Shown here piece by piece: positions 54,620 to 63,550 of a DNA stretch of 64,000 bases. A program made the position numbers and the translations under genes. Position 1 is the first letter of the stretch. Each line of letters opens with the position of its first letter. This DNA is from Arthrobacter jinronghuae. GTDB taxonomy: Bacteria; Actinomycetota; Actinomycetes; Actinomycetales; Micrococcaceae. The notes under the pieces were generated by a model. That model was not told the origin of the DNA. It did not search any database and saw nothing but the letters and a program-made list of their open reading frames with translations. The stretch spans positions 2,852,001 through 2,916,000 of the forward strand of contig NZ_CP104263.1 of assembly GCF_025244825.1 (NCBI RefSeq). The letters are read 5' to 3'.

Positions 54620-55584
54620 TGGAAGCAATTCAGTCCCCCGCCGCCGCTCCAGTCCAGGACACCCCGGTCAAGGTAGTGGCGGCGGGCGCCCTGTGCTGGC
54701 GCGAGCGGGAGGGCAAACTGCAGGTCCTCATGATCCACCGCCCCCGGTATGACGACTGGTCCTGGCCCAAGGGCAAGCTCGATGTCGGCGAAACCACCCC
54801 GGAATGCGCCGTGCGGGAAGTCCGTGAGGAAGTGGGCCTGAGGATCAGCCTGGGCATTCCGCTGCCCTCCACGCTTTACCCGGTGGCTTCGGGCATGAAG
54901 ATGGTGCATTACTGGGCCTCCCATGTGGACTCGGACAAAGCACGGCCGGACGGCAAGGAAGTGGACGGCACACGCTGGTGCACTCCGGAGGAAGCCGCCG
55001 AAGCACTTACCAACCCCACGGACAAACTGCCGCTGATGGAACTGGTGGCGGCCTGGAACGAGCAGCGGCTGAGGACCTGGCCGCTGATCGTTGTCCGGCA
55101 TGCCAAGGCCAAGCCCCGGTCCGCGTGGACCCGGGCAGAGGGCGAACGTCCGTTGGTAGCCACGGGCCTGCGGCAGGCCATGGCGGTCTCGCGGCTGCTG
55201 GTGGCCTGGCGGCCGAAACGGGTGGTTTCCAGTCCCTGGGTGCGCTGCGTGCAGACCGTCCGCCCGTACGTGAAGGCGGAAGGCACCAAGTTCAAGACGG
55301 TTGACGCGCTTACCGAGCACAGTGCCAAGCGCAAGCCAGGCAAGGCCCGGAACGCCGTTGAGGGCTTGTTCGACAAGGCCAAACCCGTGGCGGTGTGCAC
55401 GCATCGGCCGGTGCTGCCCCTGGTCTTCGACGTGCTGGCGGGACACATGCCCGTGGACATGGCCGCAGGCCTGCCGGCCAAGGACCCGTACCTGGCACCC
55501 GGCGAGTCCGTGATCTGCCAGGTGAGCAGCGCGGATGAGGGCCGGATCGTTTCGCTGGAAAAATACCGGGCCTTCGACGACTAG
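54619..55584 (+). CDS. MutT1-like Nudix hydrolase with histidine phosphatase domain
   Basis: A 321-residue two-domain protein. Residues 15 to about 150 are a Nudix domain with the complete box (GKLDVGE, then REVREEVGL). The C-terminal part is a histidine-phosphatase domain whose motif is RHAK (LIVVRHAKAKPRSAW). This matches mycobacterial MutT1, which hydrolyses 8-oxo-dGTP and diadenosine polyphosphates. ATG 54619 overlaps the ppk TGA, suggesting coupled translation and a link with polyphosphate/nucleotide metabolism. Confidence 0.9.
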   Translation: MEAIQSPAAAPVQDTPVKVVAAGALCWREREGKLQVLMIHRPRYDDWSWPKGKLDVGETTPECAVREVREEVGLRISLGIPLPSTLYPVASGMKMVHYWASHVDSDKARPDGKEVDGTRWCTPEEAAEALTNPTDKLPLMELVAAWNEQRLRTWPLIVVRHAKAKPRSAWTRAEGERPLVATGLRQAMAVSRLLVAWRPKRVVSSPWVRCVQTVRPYVKAEGTKFKTVDALTEHSAKRKPGKARNAVEGLFDKAKPVAVCTHRPVLPLVFDVLAGHMPVDMAAGLPAKDPYLAPGESVICQVSSADEGRIVSLEKYRAFDD

Positions 55585-55660
55585 CTCGGGCCGCCCGGTG
55601 CCGTTGTGGCACGGCTCGCATTCCCCCTGCCTGCGCGTCGACCTGAACTAGACTGGCCGG

Positions 55661-56464
55661 GTGAGCATTCCTACCCCGTATGAAGACCTGCTGCGCGACG
55701 TCATGGCCAACGGCACGCAGAAGTCGGACCGCACCGGCACCGGCACGCGCAGCGTGTTCGGCCGCCAGATGCGCTTTGACCTGAGCGAATCCTTTCCGCT
55801 GATCACCACCAAGCGGGTGCATTTCAAGTCCGTTGCCCTCGAGCTGCTCTGGTTCCTGCGCGGCGACTCCAACGTCCGCTGGCTGCAGGAACAGGGAGTG
55901 AGCATCTGGGACGAGTGGGCGGATGAGGACGGCGAACTCGGCCCGGTTTACGGCGTCCAGTGGCGCTCCTGGCCCACTCCCGACGGCGGGCACATCGACC
56001 AGATCGCGAAGCTGGTGGAAGGCATCCGGAAGAACCCGGATTCCCGCCGCCACATCGTCACGGCCTGGAACCCGGCGGAGGTCGAGAACATGGCCCTGCC
56101 GCCGTGCCATGCCCTGTTCCAGTTCTACGTGGCGGACGGAAAACTGTCCTGCCAGCTGTACCAGCGTTCGGCGGACACCTTCCTGGGGGTCCCGTTCAAC
56201 ATCGCCTCCTACGCCCTCCTCACCCTGATGGTGGCCCAGCAGACCGGGCTGGAGCCCGGCGAATTCGTCTGGAGCGGCGGCGACGTCCACATTTACGACA
56301 ACCATGTGGACCAGGTCCGTGAACAGCTCAGCCGGGAGCCCTTCCCCTACCCGAAGCTGCGGATCCGCCGCACTCCGGAGAGCATCTTCGACTACACCCT
56401 TGAGGACTTCGAGGTCCTCGACTACCGGCACCACCCCGGTATCAAAGCGCCTATCGCCGTTTGA
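55661..56464 (+). CDS. thyA: Thymidylate synthase
   Basis: A 267-residue ThyA that methylates dUMP using methylene-tetrahydrofolate. The active-site cysteine is in [13 protein letters not shown], and [19 protein letters not shown] and [16 protein letters not shown] complete the family pattern. The start is GTG 55661. folA begins ten bases after its stop; the pair is functionally linked because ThyA generates dihydrofolate. Confidence 0.97.
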   Translation: MSIPTPYEDLLRDVMANGTQKSDRTGTGTRSVFGRQMRFDLSESFPLITTKRVHFKSVALELLWFLRGDSNVRWLQEQGVSIWDEWADEDGELGPVYGVQWRSWPTPDGGHIDQIAKLVEGIRKNPDSRRHIVTAWNPAEVENMALPPCHALFQFYVADGKLSCQLYQRSADTFLGVPFNIASYALLTLMVAQQTGLEPGEFVWSGGDVHIYDNHVDQVREQLSREPFPYPKLRIRRTPESIFDYTLEDFEVLDYRHHPGIKAPIAV

Positions 56465-56474
56465 GAGGACAACC

Positions 56475-57185
56475 ATGACCGAGTCCCTTCCCGTAACAAC
56501 TGCTGCCGCCCCGGCCGGCCCCACCCGCTACTTCCCGGTGGGCGGCGGCTCCCATGCGGGCGCGGACCTCGGTCAGGTCCTCCGGGAGCGCGGCACGGTA
56601 CCCGACGGCGGCCCCGTCATCGGCATGGTGTGGGCGCAGACCGTAGACGGCGTCATCGGGCGCGACGGCGGCATGCCGTGGCACCTGCCCGAGGACATGG
56701 CGCACTTCAAGGCGACGACGGCGGGACACCCGGTCATCATGGGCCGCCGCACCTGGGAGTCCTTCCCGGCCGCCTACCGGCCGCTGCCCGGAAGGACGAA
56801 CATCATTGTGTCCTCCAGTGCCGCGCTGCACGCCGAAGCCGCGGACTCCGGCGCCGTCGTCGTCGGCTCCCTCGAGGATGCCCTGGCCGTGGCCCGAACA
56901 AGTCCCGGCAACGAGGAAATCTGGATCATCGGGGGTGCACAGCTGTATGAAGCGGCCGTCCCGGTGGCCAATACCGCGGTGGTGACGGTCATCGACATGG
57001 AGACCGAAGGCGACACATTCGCCCCCGCGCTGGGCCAGGACTGGACCTTCAGCGCCGTCAGTCCTGCCGCCGATTGGTACACGTCTTCCAACGGCACCCG
57101 GTACCGGATTGCCCTCTGGACCCGGGACCGTGAGACAGCCGACCGTGACGCAGCCAACCAAGACGCAGCCGCACCGCTGGCCTAA
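56475..57185 (+). CDS. folA: Dihydrofolate reductase with N-terminal extension
   Basis: A 236-residue DHFR. The catalytic domain starts only near residue 48 ([20 protein letters not shown]) and includes [14 protein letters not shown], the NADPH-binding [10 protein letters not shown] and [15 protein letters not shown] 56475 has AGAGGA seven bases upstream, so the extension appears genuine; ATG 56625, next to the domain, lacks a ribosome site. It recycles the dihydrofolate made by ThyA. Confidence 0.93.
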   Translation: MTESLPVTTAAAPAGPTRYFPVGGGSHAGADLGQVLRERGTVPDGGPVIGMVWAQTVDGVIGRDGGMPWHLPEDMAHFKATTAGHPVIMGRRTWESFPAAYRPLPGRTNIIVSSSAALHAEAADSGAVVVGSLEDALAVARTSPGNEEIWIIGGAQLYEAAVPVANTAVVTVIDMETEGDTFAPALGQDWTFSAVSPAADWYTSSNGTRYRIALWTRDRETADRDAANQDAAAPLA

Positions 57186-57195
57186 GGTGGAAACC

Positions 57196-58338
57196 ATGAC
57201 TTCTTCCTCCATTCCCGCTTTCCCTACTGCAGGTTTCGTCGGCTGGCGCGGCATGGTCGGTTCCGTCCTGATGCAGCGCATGCAGGACGAGGGCGACTTC
57301 GACCTGGTCAACCCGGTGTTCTTCTCGACCTCCAACGCCGGCGGCAACGCGCCGTCCTTCGCGGCCGGAGCCGGACCGCTGCAGGATGCGTACGACGTCG
57401 ACGCGTTGGCCAAGCTGCCGATCATCGTCACCGCCCAGGGCGGAGACTATACGGCGGAAATCTTCCCGAAGCTGCGTGCCGCCGGCTGGGACGGCATCTG
57501 GATTGACGCCGCTTCCACGCTGCGCATGGACGATGACGCGATCATCGTGCTGGATCCGGTCAACCGGGACGTTATTGACGCCGGTCTGGCCCGGGGCGTG
57601 AAGAACTTCGTGGGCGGCAACTGCACCGTGTCCTGCATGCTGATGGGCCTCGGCGGGCTGTTCCGCAACGGCCTCGTCGAGTGGGGCACGTCCATGACCT
57701 ACCAGGCAGCCTCCGGCGGCGGTGCCCGGCACATGCGCGAACTGCTCAACCAGTTCGGGGCGCTGAACGCTGCGGTGGCGCCGAACCTCGCCGATCCCGC
57801 GTCGGCCATCCTGGAGATTGACCGTGCCGTCCTGGCCCAGCAGAAGAACCCGTCCATGGACTCCTCCCAGTTCGGTGTGCCGCTGGCCGGCTCAGTGATT
57901 CCCTGGATCGATGCGGACCTGGGCAACGGCATGTCCAAGGAAGAGTGGAAGGGCGGCGCGGAGACCAACAAGATCCTCGGCCGCGGGGCCGACGGGCGGA
58001 TTCCGTTTGACGGGCTGTGCGTTCGGATCGGTGCCATGCGTTCCCACTCCCAGGCCCTGACGCTGAAGCTGACCGAGGACCTCTCCGTGGCCGAGATCGA
58101 GAAGATCATCGATGCCGACAATGAATGGTCCAAGGTGGTGCCCAACACCAAGGAAGCCACCATGGCCGAACTGACTCCGGTGGCGGTCACCGGCACGCTG
58201 GACATCCCGGTGGGCCGCATCCGCAAGCTGGAAATGGGTCCGGAGTACATCAGCGCCTTCACCATCGGGGACCAGTTGCTCTGGGGCGCCGCCGAGCCGC
58301 TGCGCCGGATGCTGCGCATCGCCACCGGCAACCTCTGA
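57196..58338 (+). CDS. asd: Aspartate-semialdehyde dehydrogenase (E. coli-type)
   Basis: A 380-residue Asd. The NADP Rossmann start [17 protein letters not shown] and the active-site region [19 protein letters not shown] are close to the E. coli enzyme, as is [12 protein letters not shown]. It makes aspartate semialdehyde for lysine, diaminopimelate, threonine and methionine. ATG 57196 follows AAGGTGG. It is not beside lysC, the common actinobacterial place for asd. Confidence 0.95.
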   Translation: MTSSSIPAFPTAGFVGWRGMVGSVLMQRMQDEGDFDLVNPVFFSTSNAGGNAPSFAAGAGPLQDAYDVDALAKLPIIVTAQGGDYTAEIFPKLRAAGWDGIWIDAASTLRMDDDAIIVLDPVNRDVIDAGLARGVKNFVGGNCTVSCMLMGLGGLFRNGLVEWGTSMTYQAASGGGARHMRELLNQFGALNAAVAPNLADPASAILEIDRAVLAQQKNPSMDSSQFGVPLAGSVIPWIDADLGNGMSKEEWKGGAETNKILGRGADGRIPFDGLCVRIGAMRSHSQALTLKLTEDLSVAEIEKIIDADNEWSKVVPNTKEATMAELTPVAVTGTLDIPVGRIRKLEMGPEYISAFTIGDQLLWGAAEPLRRMLRIATGNL

Positions 58339-58355
58339 TTTTCCGTTCCCGTTCC

Positions 58356-58382
58356 GGGTCCGCTCCCCCGTGGAGCGGACCC
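58356..58382 (+). terminator. Terminator downstream of asd
   Basis: gggtccgctcc (58356-58366) pairs perfectly with ggagcggaccc (58372-58382) around a five-base loop. The following tail is not T-rich, so its efficiency is uncertain. Confidence 0.6.
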
Positions 58383-58527
58383 GTGCTGCGTTGACGGGGG
58401 TGGCGCCTAGCGGACGCTTGCCTGGCGGGGGCTGCCTAGCTGGGGCCGCCGGGCGGGAGCGCCTAAGACATGGCGGCCAAAACCGGGGCGCTCAAAAACT
58501 GTCAGTGCCGGGTGGCATGTTGTCCGC

Positions 58528-59034
58528 ATGGAGCAGCAAAGCGTGGATTCGATCCTTAGCACCTTCTTCGCCTTCAGCTGTGCCGGCAAGCAGACCCCCA
58601 CCCGGGCCCGGTATCTCCGTGTGGCCCTGCAACTGCGCCGGTATCTGGAGGCCGAGGGCCCAGGGGTCCTCTGTGCCCAGGACAAAGCGCTGCTGGCGCT
58701 TGAGCGGACGCTGGAGCCGGAGGCGGCCTTCGCCCGGCTGTTCGGCGCCCACGAGCTCGCCTATGCCCTCAGCGGCTTCCTGGAGCCGGAGTGGCTGCTG
58801 CCGGACCTGCAGGACCGGCGTACCCAGGTGGCCCTGACGCCCCGGCTGATCCAATGGCTGTGCAACAGCTGCCTGCTGGACCCGCGCCGAGACCGCCCGG
58901 CTATCCGGAGTGCGCAGGCAGCAGCCGCCGAGGCGCGGAAAGGACCTGCACGGAAAGGGCCGCCGGAGAAGGGACCGGCGGAGGAAGGACCGCTGCGGCC
59001 GGGACCCGAACCCGGCGACAGTCCCGGCGGTTGA
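58528..59034 (+). CDS. Hypothetical protein
   Basis: A 168-residue protein without a family that I recognise. It is rich in Leu, Ala and Arg and looks helical up to about residue 125; the last 40 residues are a low-complexity Lys/Gly/Pro/Glu tail (GPARKGPPEKGPAEEGP). Start ATG 58528 lacks a clear ribosome site. Neighbours are asd and, converging, murB. Confidence 0.6.
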   Translation: MEQQSVDSILSTFFAFSCAGKQTPTRARYLRVALQLRRYLEAEGPGVLCAQDKALLALERTLEPEAAFARLFGAHELAYALSGFLEPEWLLPDLQDRRTQVALTPRLIQWLCNSCLLDPRRDRPAIRSAQAAAAEARKGPARKGPPEKGPAEEGPLRPGPEPGDSPGG

Positions 59035-59055
59035 TTCCTGCCGTGCCGGTGGCGG

Positions 59056-60129
59056 CTACAACGTGCAGTTGACCAGCAGGGGCTCGGGGTGGAGCCGGAT
59101 GCCGAAAGCCTTCTCCACGCCGGCAGCGACCGTGCGGGCTACCACCAGCAGGTCCTCGGCAGTGGCGTCGCCGCGGTTGGTGACGGCCAGGGTGTGCTTG
59201 GTGGACAGTGAGGCCCGCCCGCCCGTGCCATCCTCTGGTGCCAGCCCGAAGCCCTTGCGGAAACCGGCGTGGCTGATCAGCCACGCGGCGCTCAGCTTCA
59301 CCCTTCCGGGCTCCGCCACCGGATAGCGGGGAGCGTCTGCCGGCAGCGCTGCCGCGGTTGCCTCATCAACGATGGGGTTGGTGAAGAAGGAACCGGTGCT
59401 GTAGGTGTCCGGGTCCGAGGCGTCCAGGACCATGCCCTTACCCGCCCGCAGCCGAAGGACCTCGCGGCGCACGTCCGCGGCGTCGGCCTGCTCGCCGATG
59501 TCCACTCCCAGAGCCCGGGCGAGCTCGGCGTAGCGGACCGGGGCGCTGGTGGAGCCCTTGGACAAGGCAAACTCCACGGTCAGCACCACGTAGCGGGGAG
59601 AACCGTTCTTCGTGCTGCGCTTGAGCACCGAATCCCGGTAGCCGAACCCGAGATCCGCGTTCGCGAATTCCACCACCGTGCGCTCGGAGCGGTCCCAGGC
59701 GCGCACCGAAGTGATGGACTGCGAGACATCGGCGCCGTAGGCACCCACGTTCTGCACCGGCGTCGCACCGGCCAGCCCCGGGATACCGGACAGCGCTTCC
59801 AGGCCGGAGTAGCCCTCCGACAGGGTGTACGCCACCAGTTCGTCCCACGGGTGCCCGGCCTCGGCGCGCAGGACGGCGGTTCCGTCCCCGGCCTCCCGGA
59901 TGTCCAACCCGCGGCTGGCAATGTGTATGACGGCGCCGTCGAAACCTTCGTCCGAGATCAAGAGGTTGGAACCGCCGCCGATGATCAGCAGCGGCTCCCC
60001 CGCCTCATCCGCGGCACGGACGGCAATGATCAGTTCGTCTTCGGTTTCTGCTTCAAGGTAGCGGCGGGCGGGGCCGCCCACGCGTGCGGTGGTCAGGGAT
60101 GCCAGCGGCATCCGGGTCAAAGCAGTCAC
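59056..60129 (-). CDS. murB: UDP-N-acetylenolpyruvoylglucosamine reductase
   Basis: A 357-residue FAD enzyme that completes UDP-N-acetylmuramic acid for peptidoglycan. The FAD domain has PLLIIGGGSNLLISDEGFDG, the substrate side has SGIPGLAGATPVQNVGAYG and GSFFTNPIV with the serine acid, and SAAWLISHAGF is near the C-terminus. Its start overlaps the hadB-like stop by four bases. Confidence 0.96.
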   Translation of the reverse strand: MTALTRMPLASLTTARVGGPARRYLEAETEDELIIAVRAADEAGEPLLIIGGGSNLLISDEGFDGAVIHIASRGLDIREAGDGTAVLRAEAGHPWDELVAYTLSEGYSGLEALSGIPGLAGATPVQNVGAYGADVSQSITSVRAWDRSERTVVEFANADLGFGYRDSVLKRSTKNGSPRYVVLTVEFALSKGSTSAPVRYAELARALGVDIGEQADAADVRREVLRLRAGKGMVLDASDPDTYSTGSFFTNPIVDEATAAALPADAPRYPVAEPGRVKLSAAWLISHAGFRKGFGLAPEDGTGGRASLSTKHTLAVTNRGDATAEDLLVVARTVAAGVEKAFGIRLHPEPLLVNCTL

Positions 60130-60557
60130 CAGACCCGCACCACTGCCTGTGCCTTGACCAGCACCTTCTGCCCGTTGAAGGTCACGGTGAGATCCACGCG
60201 TGCCGTCGAGTTGTCCGCGTCGATGGCGCCGATAACACCGGCGACCTCCACGACCGCTCCTGGAGCGCCGTCGATATCTTCCACCAGGACGGGCCGGGTG
60301 AAACGCGTCTGGTAGTCAATCACCGCTCCCGGATCGCCGATCCAGTCACTCACCAGCTGGACAGCGGTGCCCATGGTGAACATGCCGTGCGCAATAACGC
60401 CGGGCAGCTCCACCTCGCGGGCGAAGCGTTCGTTCCAGTGGATGGGGTTGAAATCGCCGGAGGCACCGGCGTAGCGGACGAGGTCGGCACGGGAAATTTC
60501 CAGCGCGGCGGAACCGATCTCGGTGCCCTTGGACAGTTCACTTAGTGCAATGGACAT
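60126..60557 (-). CDS. MaoC-family hydratase/dehydratase (HadB-like)
   Basis: A 143-residue hot-dog-fold protein. DFNPIHWNERFAREVELPG carries the Asp and His of the catalytic hydratase motif, and IAHGMFTMG follows. It resembles mycobacterial HadB, the catalytic subunit of (3R)-hydroxyacyl-ACP dehydratase. It lies five bases after its partner and overlaps murB, so they form one operon. Function in fatty-acid synthesis is inferred from homology. Confidence 0.88.
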   Translation of the reverse strand: MSIALSELSKGTEIGSAALEISRADLVRYAGASGDFNPIHWNERFAREVELPGVIAHGMFTMGTAVQLVSDWIGDPGAVIDYQTRFTRPVLVEDIDGAPGAVVEVAGVIGAIDADNSTARVDLTVTFNGQKVLVKAQAVVRVW

Positions 60558-60562
60558 AGCGG

Positions 60563-61012
60563 TTACTGCCCCTCTCCGCGGACGAGGATGGATGAAAGGG
60601 TGGTGGCTACCTGCTCGCCCTCGGTCGTGGAAATTTCCGCGCGGGTGGTGATCAGGGCGCCGTCGCCCATTGCCCGCACCGAGTCCACGTGCAGCTCGGC
60701 CACGAGTTCGTCTCCGGCCACGATGGGACGGTGATGGGTGAAGCGCTGGTCGGCATGGACCACCCGGGAAAAGTCGATGCCGGCATCGGGATCAGCAACC
60801 AGCAGCGCGTCGGCACGCTGGGCAACGATGATGGCGAAGGTAGGCGGGGCAACGAGGTCTGCATAGCCCAGTTCCTGGGCGCTGGCGACGTCGAAGTGGG
60901 CCGGATTGGTGGCCTTGACGGCTGCAGCGAATTCGCGGATCTTTTCACGGCCCACGGAGTACGCAGCCCCTGCCGGGTAGGTGCGTCCCTGGAGTTGGGG
61001 GTTGATGCTCAT
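60563..61012 (-). CDS. MaoC-like dehydratase partner subunit (HadA-like)
   Basis: A 149-residue hot-dog protein with the FAS1-type N-terminal dehydratase look (RTYPAGAAYSVGREKIREFA, VVHADQRFTHHRPIVAGDEL). The catalytic D-x-x-x-x-H motif of the partner is not evident, as in HadA-type subunits that bind the acyl chain. Start ATG 61012 overlaps the preceding small membrane gene by four bases. Confidence 0.85.
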   Translation of the reverse strand: MSINPQLQGRTYPAGAAYSVGREKIREFAAAVKATNPAHFDVASAQELGYADLVAPPTFAIIVAQRADALLVADPDAGIDFSRVVHADQRFTHHRPIVAGDELVAELHVDSVRAMGDGALITTRAEISTTEGEQVATTLSSILVRGEGQ

Positions 61013-61248
61013 TTTTTGCCCTCCGTGCCTTTGATGCGGCGTCGGGTGTCCCTGGCGCGGACCACCATCCCGCTCAGGTGCGTGCTCAGGCCCACCACGA
61101 TCAGGGGAAGGGCGATGTACATCAGGACCTGGTTATCCAGGACCGCTCCCAGAAGCACCAGCAGCACCCCGAGGCCACTGAGCGCCAGTGCGCTCACGAC
61201 AAGTTTCCGGTACAGGGGCGAGCCGGTTTCCCAGGGGGTATTTAGCAT
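61009..61248 (-). CDS. Small membrane protein
   Basis: A 79-residue protein with two hydrophobic segments (LVVSALALSGLGVLLVLLGA and a second ending in VVGLSTHLSGM) and a basic C-terminus (RRRIKGTEGKK). It heads the hadA-hadB-murB operon with a four-base overlap. Function is unknown. Confidence 0.8.
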   Translation of the reverse strand: MLNTPWETGSPLYRKLVVSALALSGLGVLLVLLGAVLDNQVLMYIALPLIVVGLSTHLSGMVVRARDTRRRIKGTEGKK

Positions 61249-61326
61249 GTCTTCAGAATACAGGGGCGGGCGGGAAGGGCCCGAAACGGTGTCCGCGAAG
61301 CTCCCGCTAGAACAGTGAAGCTCCCG

Positions 61327-62277
61327 CTAGAACAGTGCGGCCTGGAGTGCAGGCACGGCCGTGCGGAAAGGACCGTACTGCAGCCGGCGTCCCTTCAGGC
61401 GGGACAGGTCCGCTGCGAACAGGGTTTCTTCGCCGTCCACCTGGACCAGGGCCGTTGCGCCCAAGACCGCCTGGATGACCATGCCGTGCTCACCCGAACC
61501 GGGGTCGCACGGATACAGTTCGCACGGCGTCTCCAGCACCGTACGGAACTGGGCGGGAGGTTCCCAGACTTCGTCGGCCGTCCGGAAACCGGCGATCGCC
61601 AGGTCCGCCAGCATGGAACGCACCGACTCCGCGGCCTCGGCATTGCGGGCGTCCAGTTCCGTGGCGGCCAGGGGCCGGGCCAGCGCCGCTGTTTTGGTTC
61701 CTGCCCGGACAGCCTGCTGCAGGCCGACCACGGCCGTCACGGCGTCTTCGAGTATCCGCACCACCAGCCCGTCGCCGGCACGGGCAACATACCTGGCGTG
61801 GACGGCCCCCTGTTCGATCAGGCGGAGCTGCTTGCGCCCGTCCGCGGCCGTGCCGACCTTGGTGGAACCGTCGGCGAACGTGGCCACGTACAGCCAGTGC
61901 GGCTGGTCCAGGTAGCGCCGGAGCGCATCCGGGATGCTGTCCGCACGGTGGCTGTTGTGGATGCCCCGCACCTCGTCCCGGATGAAGCAACTGCTGCACT
62001 GATAACCGCGCTCGGCAGGAGCCTGGCCTGGACAGGGAGTGTGGGACTGGACGCCGTCGTCGTTCACCTGCCAGGAGCCAAGGCAGAACTTCTCGTTCCC
62101 GTTGTTGTCCGCCAGGACACGGAACCGGAGTTCGGTGCCCGGAACGAGCGGCTGCTTTTCGGCCCGCCCACTGGGAAGGTGCAGTGACAGGTTCGGGCCG
62201 GCAATGTCCCAGGAGGTCCCCGAGCACAGGAACCTGCCGGCGTCGGCGGATGCTGCGGTGCCTCCGGCTGCAGGCAT
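61327..62277 (-). CDS. DUF2797-like protein
   Basis: A 316-residue protein. CPGQAPAERGYQCSSCFIRDE, cited here only in part as CPGQ and QCSSC, is a cysteine cluster typical of the DUF2797 family, and ALRRYLDQPHWLYVATFADG continues the pattern. KVGTAADGRKQLRLIEQGAV resembles a GIY-YIG-like segment. I chose ATG 62277 (MPAAGGTAASADAG) because GGGAGG lies seven bases upstream. Its biochemical role is not known to me. Confidence 0.75.
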   Translation of the reverse strand: MPAAGGTAASADAGRFLCSGTSWDIAGPNLSLHLPSGRAEKQPLVPGTELRFRVLADNNGNEKFCLGSWQVNDDGVQSHTPCPGQAPAERGYQCSSCFIRDEVRGIHNSHRADSIPDALRRYLDQPHWLYVATFADGSTKVGTAADGRKQLRLIEQGAVHARYVARAGDGLVVRILEDAVTAVVGLQQAVRAGTKTAALARPLAATELDARNAEAAESVRSMLADLAIAGFRTADEVWEPPAQFRTVLETPCELYPCDPGSGEHGMVIQAVLGATALVQVDGEETLFAADLSRLKGRRLQYGPFRTAVPALQAALF

Positions 62278-62301
62278 GGTGGACCTCCCGGTGAACGCCA
62301 A

Positions 62302-62337
62302 AAGGGTGGGGTAACGTTTTCACGCTACCCCACCCTT
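62302..62337. terminator. Terminator between the DJ-1 gene and the DUF2797-like gene
   Basis: aagggtggggta (62302-62313) pairs perfectly with taccccaccctt (62326-62337), giving a 12-bp stem. It lies 21 bases after the DJ-1/PfpI stop on the minus strand. Confidence 0.8.
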
Positions 62338-62357
62338 CGGTACTGTTTTGGGAGGTG

Positions 62358-62924
62358 TCAGGCGTGCTGGCCTGCGTGTTCGCCTTCGGCGATTTCCTCA
62401 ACGAGCTTGTCGTTGAAAGCCGGCAGATCGCCCGGGTTGCGGCTGGTCACGAACCCCTGGTCCACCACCACTTCCTCGTCGGTCCAGTTCGCGCCGGCGT
62501 TCTTCAGGTCCGTTGCCAGCGTGTGGTAGGACGTCAGGTCGCGGCCCTTGACGACGCCGGCCTCGATCAGCAGCCAGGGGCCGTGGCAGATGGATGCCAC
62601 GGGCTTGTGCGCCTCGAAGAAGGCACGGGCAAACTGCTGGGCGTTCTTGTCCACGCGGAGGAAGTCTGCGTTGACGACGCCGCCGGGCAGGACCAGCGCG
62701 TCGAAGTCGCTTGCGTCGGCGTCGGCTACGTCGAGGTCGACGGTGAAGGTCTCACCCTTGTCCATGCCGTCGAAGCCCTGAATGGTGCCCTTCTTCGGGG
62801 ACACGAGGACCGGCTCGCCGCCGGCGTTCTTGACGGCTTCCCAGGGGCTGGTCAGCTCAATCTGCTCCACGCCGTCGGTGAGGAGGAAAGCTACCTTCTT
62901 GCCGGAAATATCGTGCTCTGCCAT
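62358..62924 (-). CDS. DJ-1/PfpI family protein
   Basis: A 188-residue class I glutamine-amidotransferase-like protein. The nucleophile cysteine is in VASICHGPWLLIEAG, and VLPGGVVNADFLRVD supplies the acidic partner region. The length and order match the YhbO/general-stress 18 group, involved in protection against carbonyl or oxidative damage. Start ATG 62924 (MAEHDISGKKVAFLL). Confidence 0.92.
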   Translation of the reverse strand: MAEHDISGKKVAFLLTDGVEQIELTSPWEAVKNAGGEPVLVSPKKGTIQGFDGMDKGETFTVDLDVADADASDFDALVLPGGVVNADFLRVDKNAQQFARAFFEAHKPVASICHGPWLLIEAGVVKGRDLTSYHTLATDLKNAGANWTDEEVVVDQGFVTSRNPGDLPAFNDKLVEEIAEGEHAGQHA

Positions 62925-63104
62925 GGTGACTCCGTTCGTTTCAGCTGCGGCCGGAAACCTGCGGGCCGCAGCGATGCTTCTACGGTGGTGGTGCTGGATC
63001 GGGATACCTTTCGGTTCCCGCTATGCCCACCCTATGGAGAACCGGCAATGATAAGCAACCTTAGGGAGCTTGCGAGCCGCTGCGGCATGCGGTTCAAGGC
63101 AAAC

Positions 63105-63148
63105 AAAAAGGGCAGGTACCGGAAGAATGAAATCTTCAGGACCTGCCC
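63105..63148 (-). terminator. Terminator downstream of tRNA-Met
   Basis: gggcaggt (63110-63117) pairs with acctgccc (63141-63148), and on the minus strand the stem is followed by TTTTTG. It lies seven bases after the tRNA. Confidence 0.8.
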
Positions 63149-63154
63149 TGTTTG

Positions 63155-63228
63155 TAGCGGTGGGGAGGCTCGATCTCCCGACCTCACGATTATGAGTCGT
63201 GCGCTCTAACCAACTGAGCTACACCGCC
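63155..63228 (-). tRNA. tRNA-Met (CAT anticodon, elongator type)
   Basis: A 74-base cloverleaf on the minus strand. The acceptor GGCGGTG pairs with CACCGCT (one G-U), the anticodon stem-loop is ACGACTCATAATCGT, and the T-loop is AGATCGAGCCTCC. The initiator features (three G-C pairs in the anticodon stem) are absent. tRNA-Ile with modified CAT cannot be excluded by anticodon alone, but the body is more like elongator Met. Confidence 0.9.
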
Positions 63229-63301
63229 AAAAATGAGTGAAGCCCGCCCTACACAGGCCTCTGCAGAACATACAGCCTTTGCAACGCGGGCCCTCCCATT
63301 G

Positions 63302-63375
63302 AGAGCCCCGACCGGGAATCGATCCCGGGACCTCCATCTTACCAAGATGGCGCTCTACCACTGAGCTATCGGGGC
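63302..63375 (-). tRNA. tRNA-Thr (GGT anticodon)
   Basis: A 74-base cloverleaf on the minus strand. The acceptor GCCCCGA pairs with TCGGGGC, the anticodon loop is CTTGGTAAG with GGT, and the T-loop is GGATCGATTCC. The 3' CCA is not encoded. It lies 73 bases upstream of tRNA-Met on the same strand. Confidence 0.95.
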
Positions 63376-63386
63376 AACGACATAAA

Positions 63387-63415
63387 ACTCTACCAGCACT
63401 TTTCGGGAACATGAA
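63387..63415 (-). promoter_or_regulatory. Candidate promoter of the tRNA-Thr/tRNA-Met unit
   Basis: On the minus strand TTCATG (63410-63415) and TAGAGT (63387-63392) are 17 bases apart, ending 11 bases before the tRNA-Thr gene. Spacing is ideal but both hexamers are only fair matches. Confidence 0.4.
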
Positions 63416-63550
63416 ATCGAGATGGGCCATTTGCCCGAAAGGTGACGAGGGACACTTTTGAACCGGTCCGGGACACGGTTCCAGGCTCCAAAATGGTGAA
63501 CTTTCTGCCCGTTTTGTCAGTATGCTTATGCTACGAGAAAGCGAGGGCAC

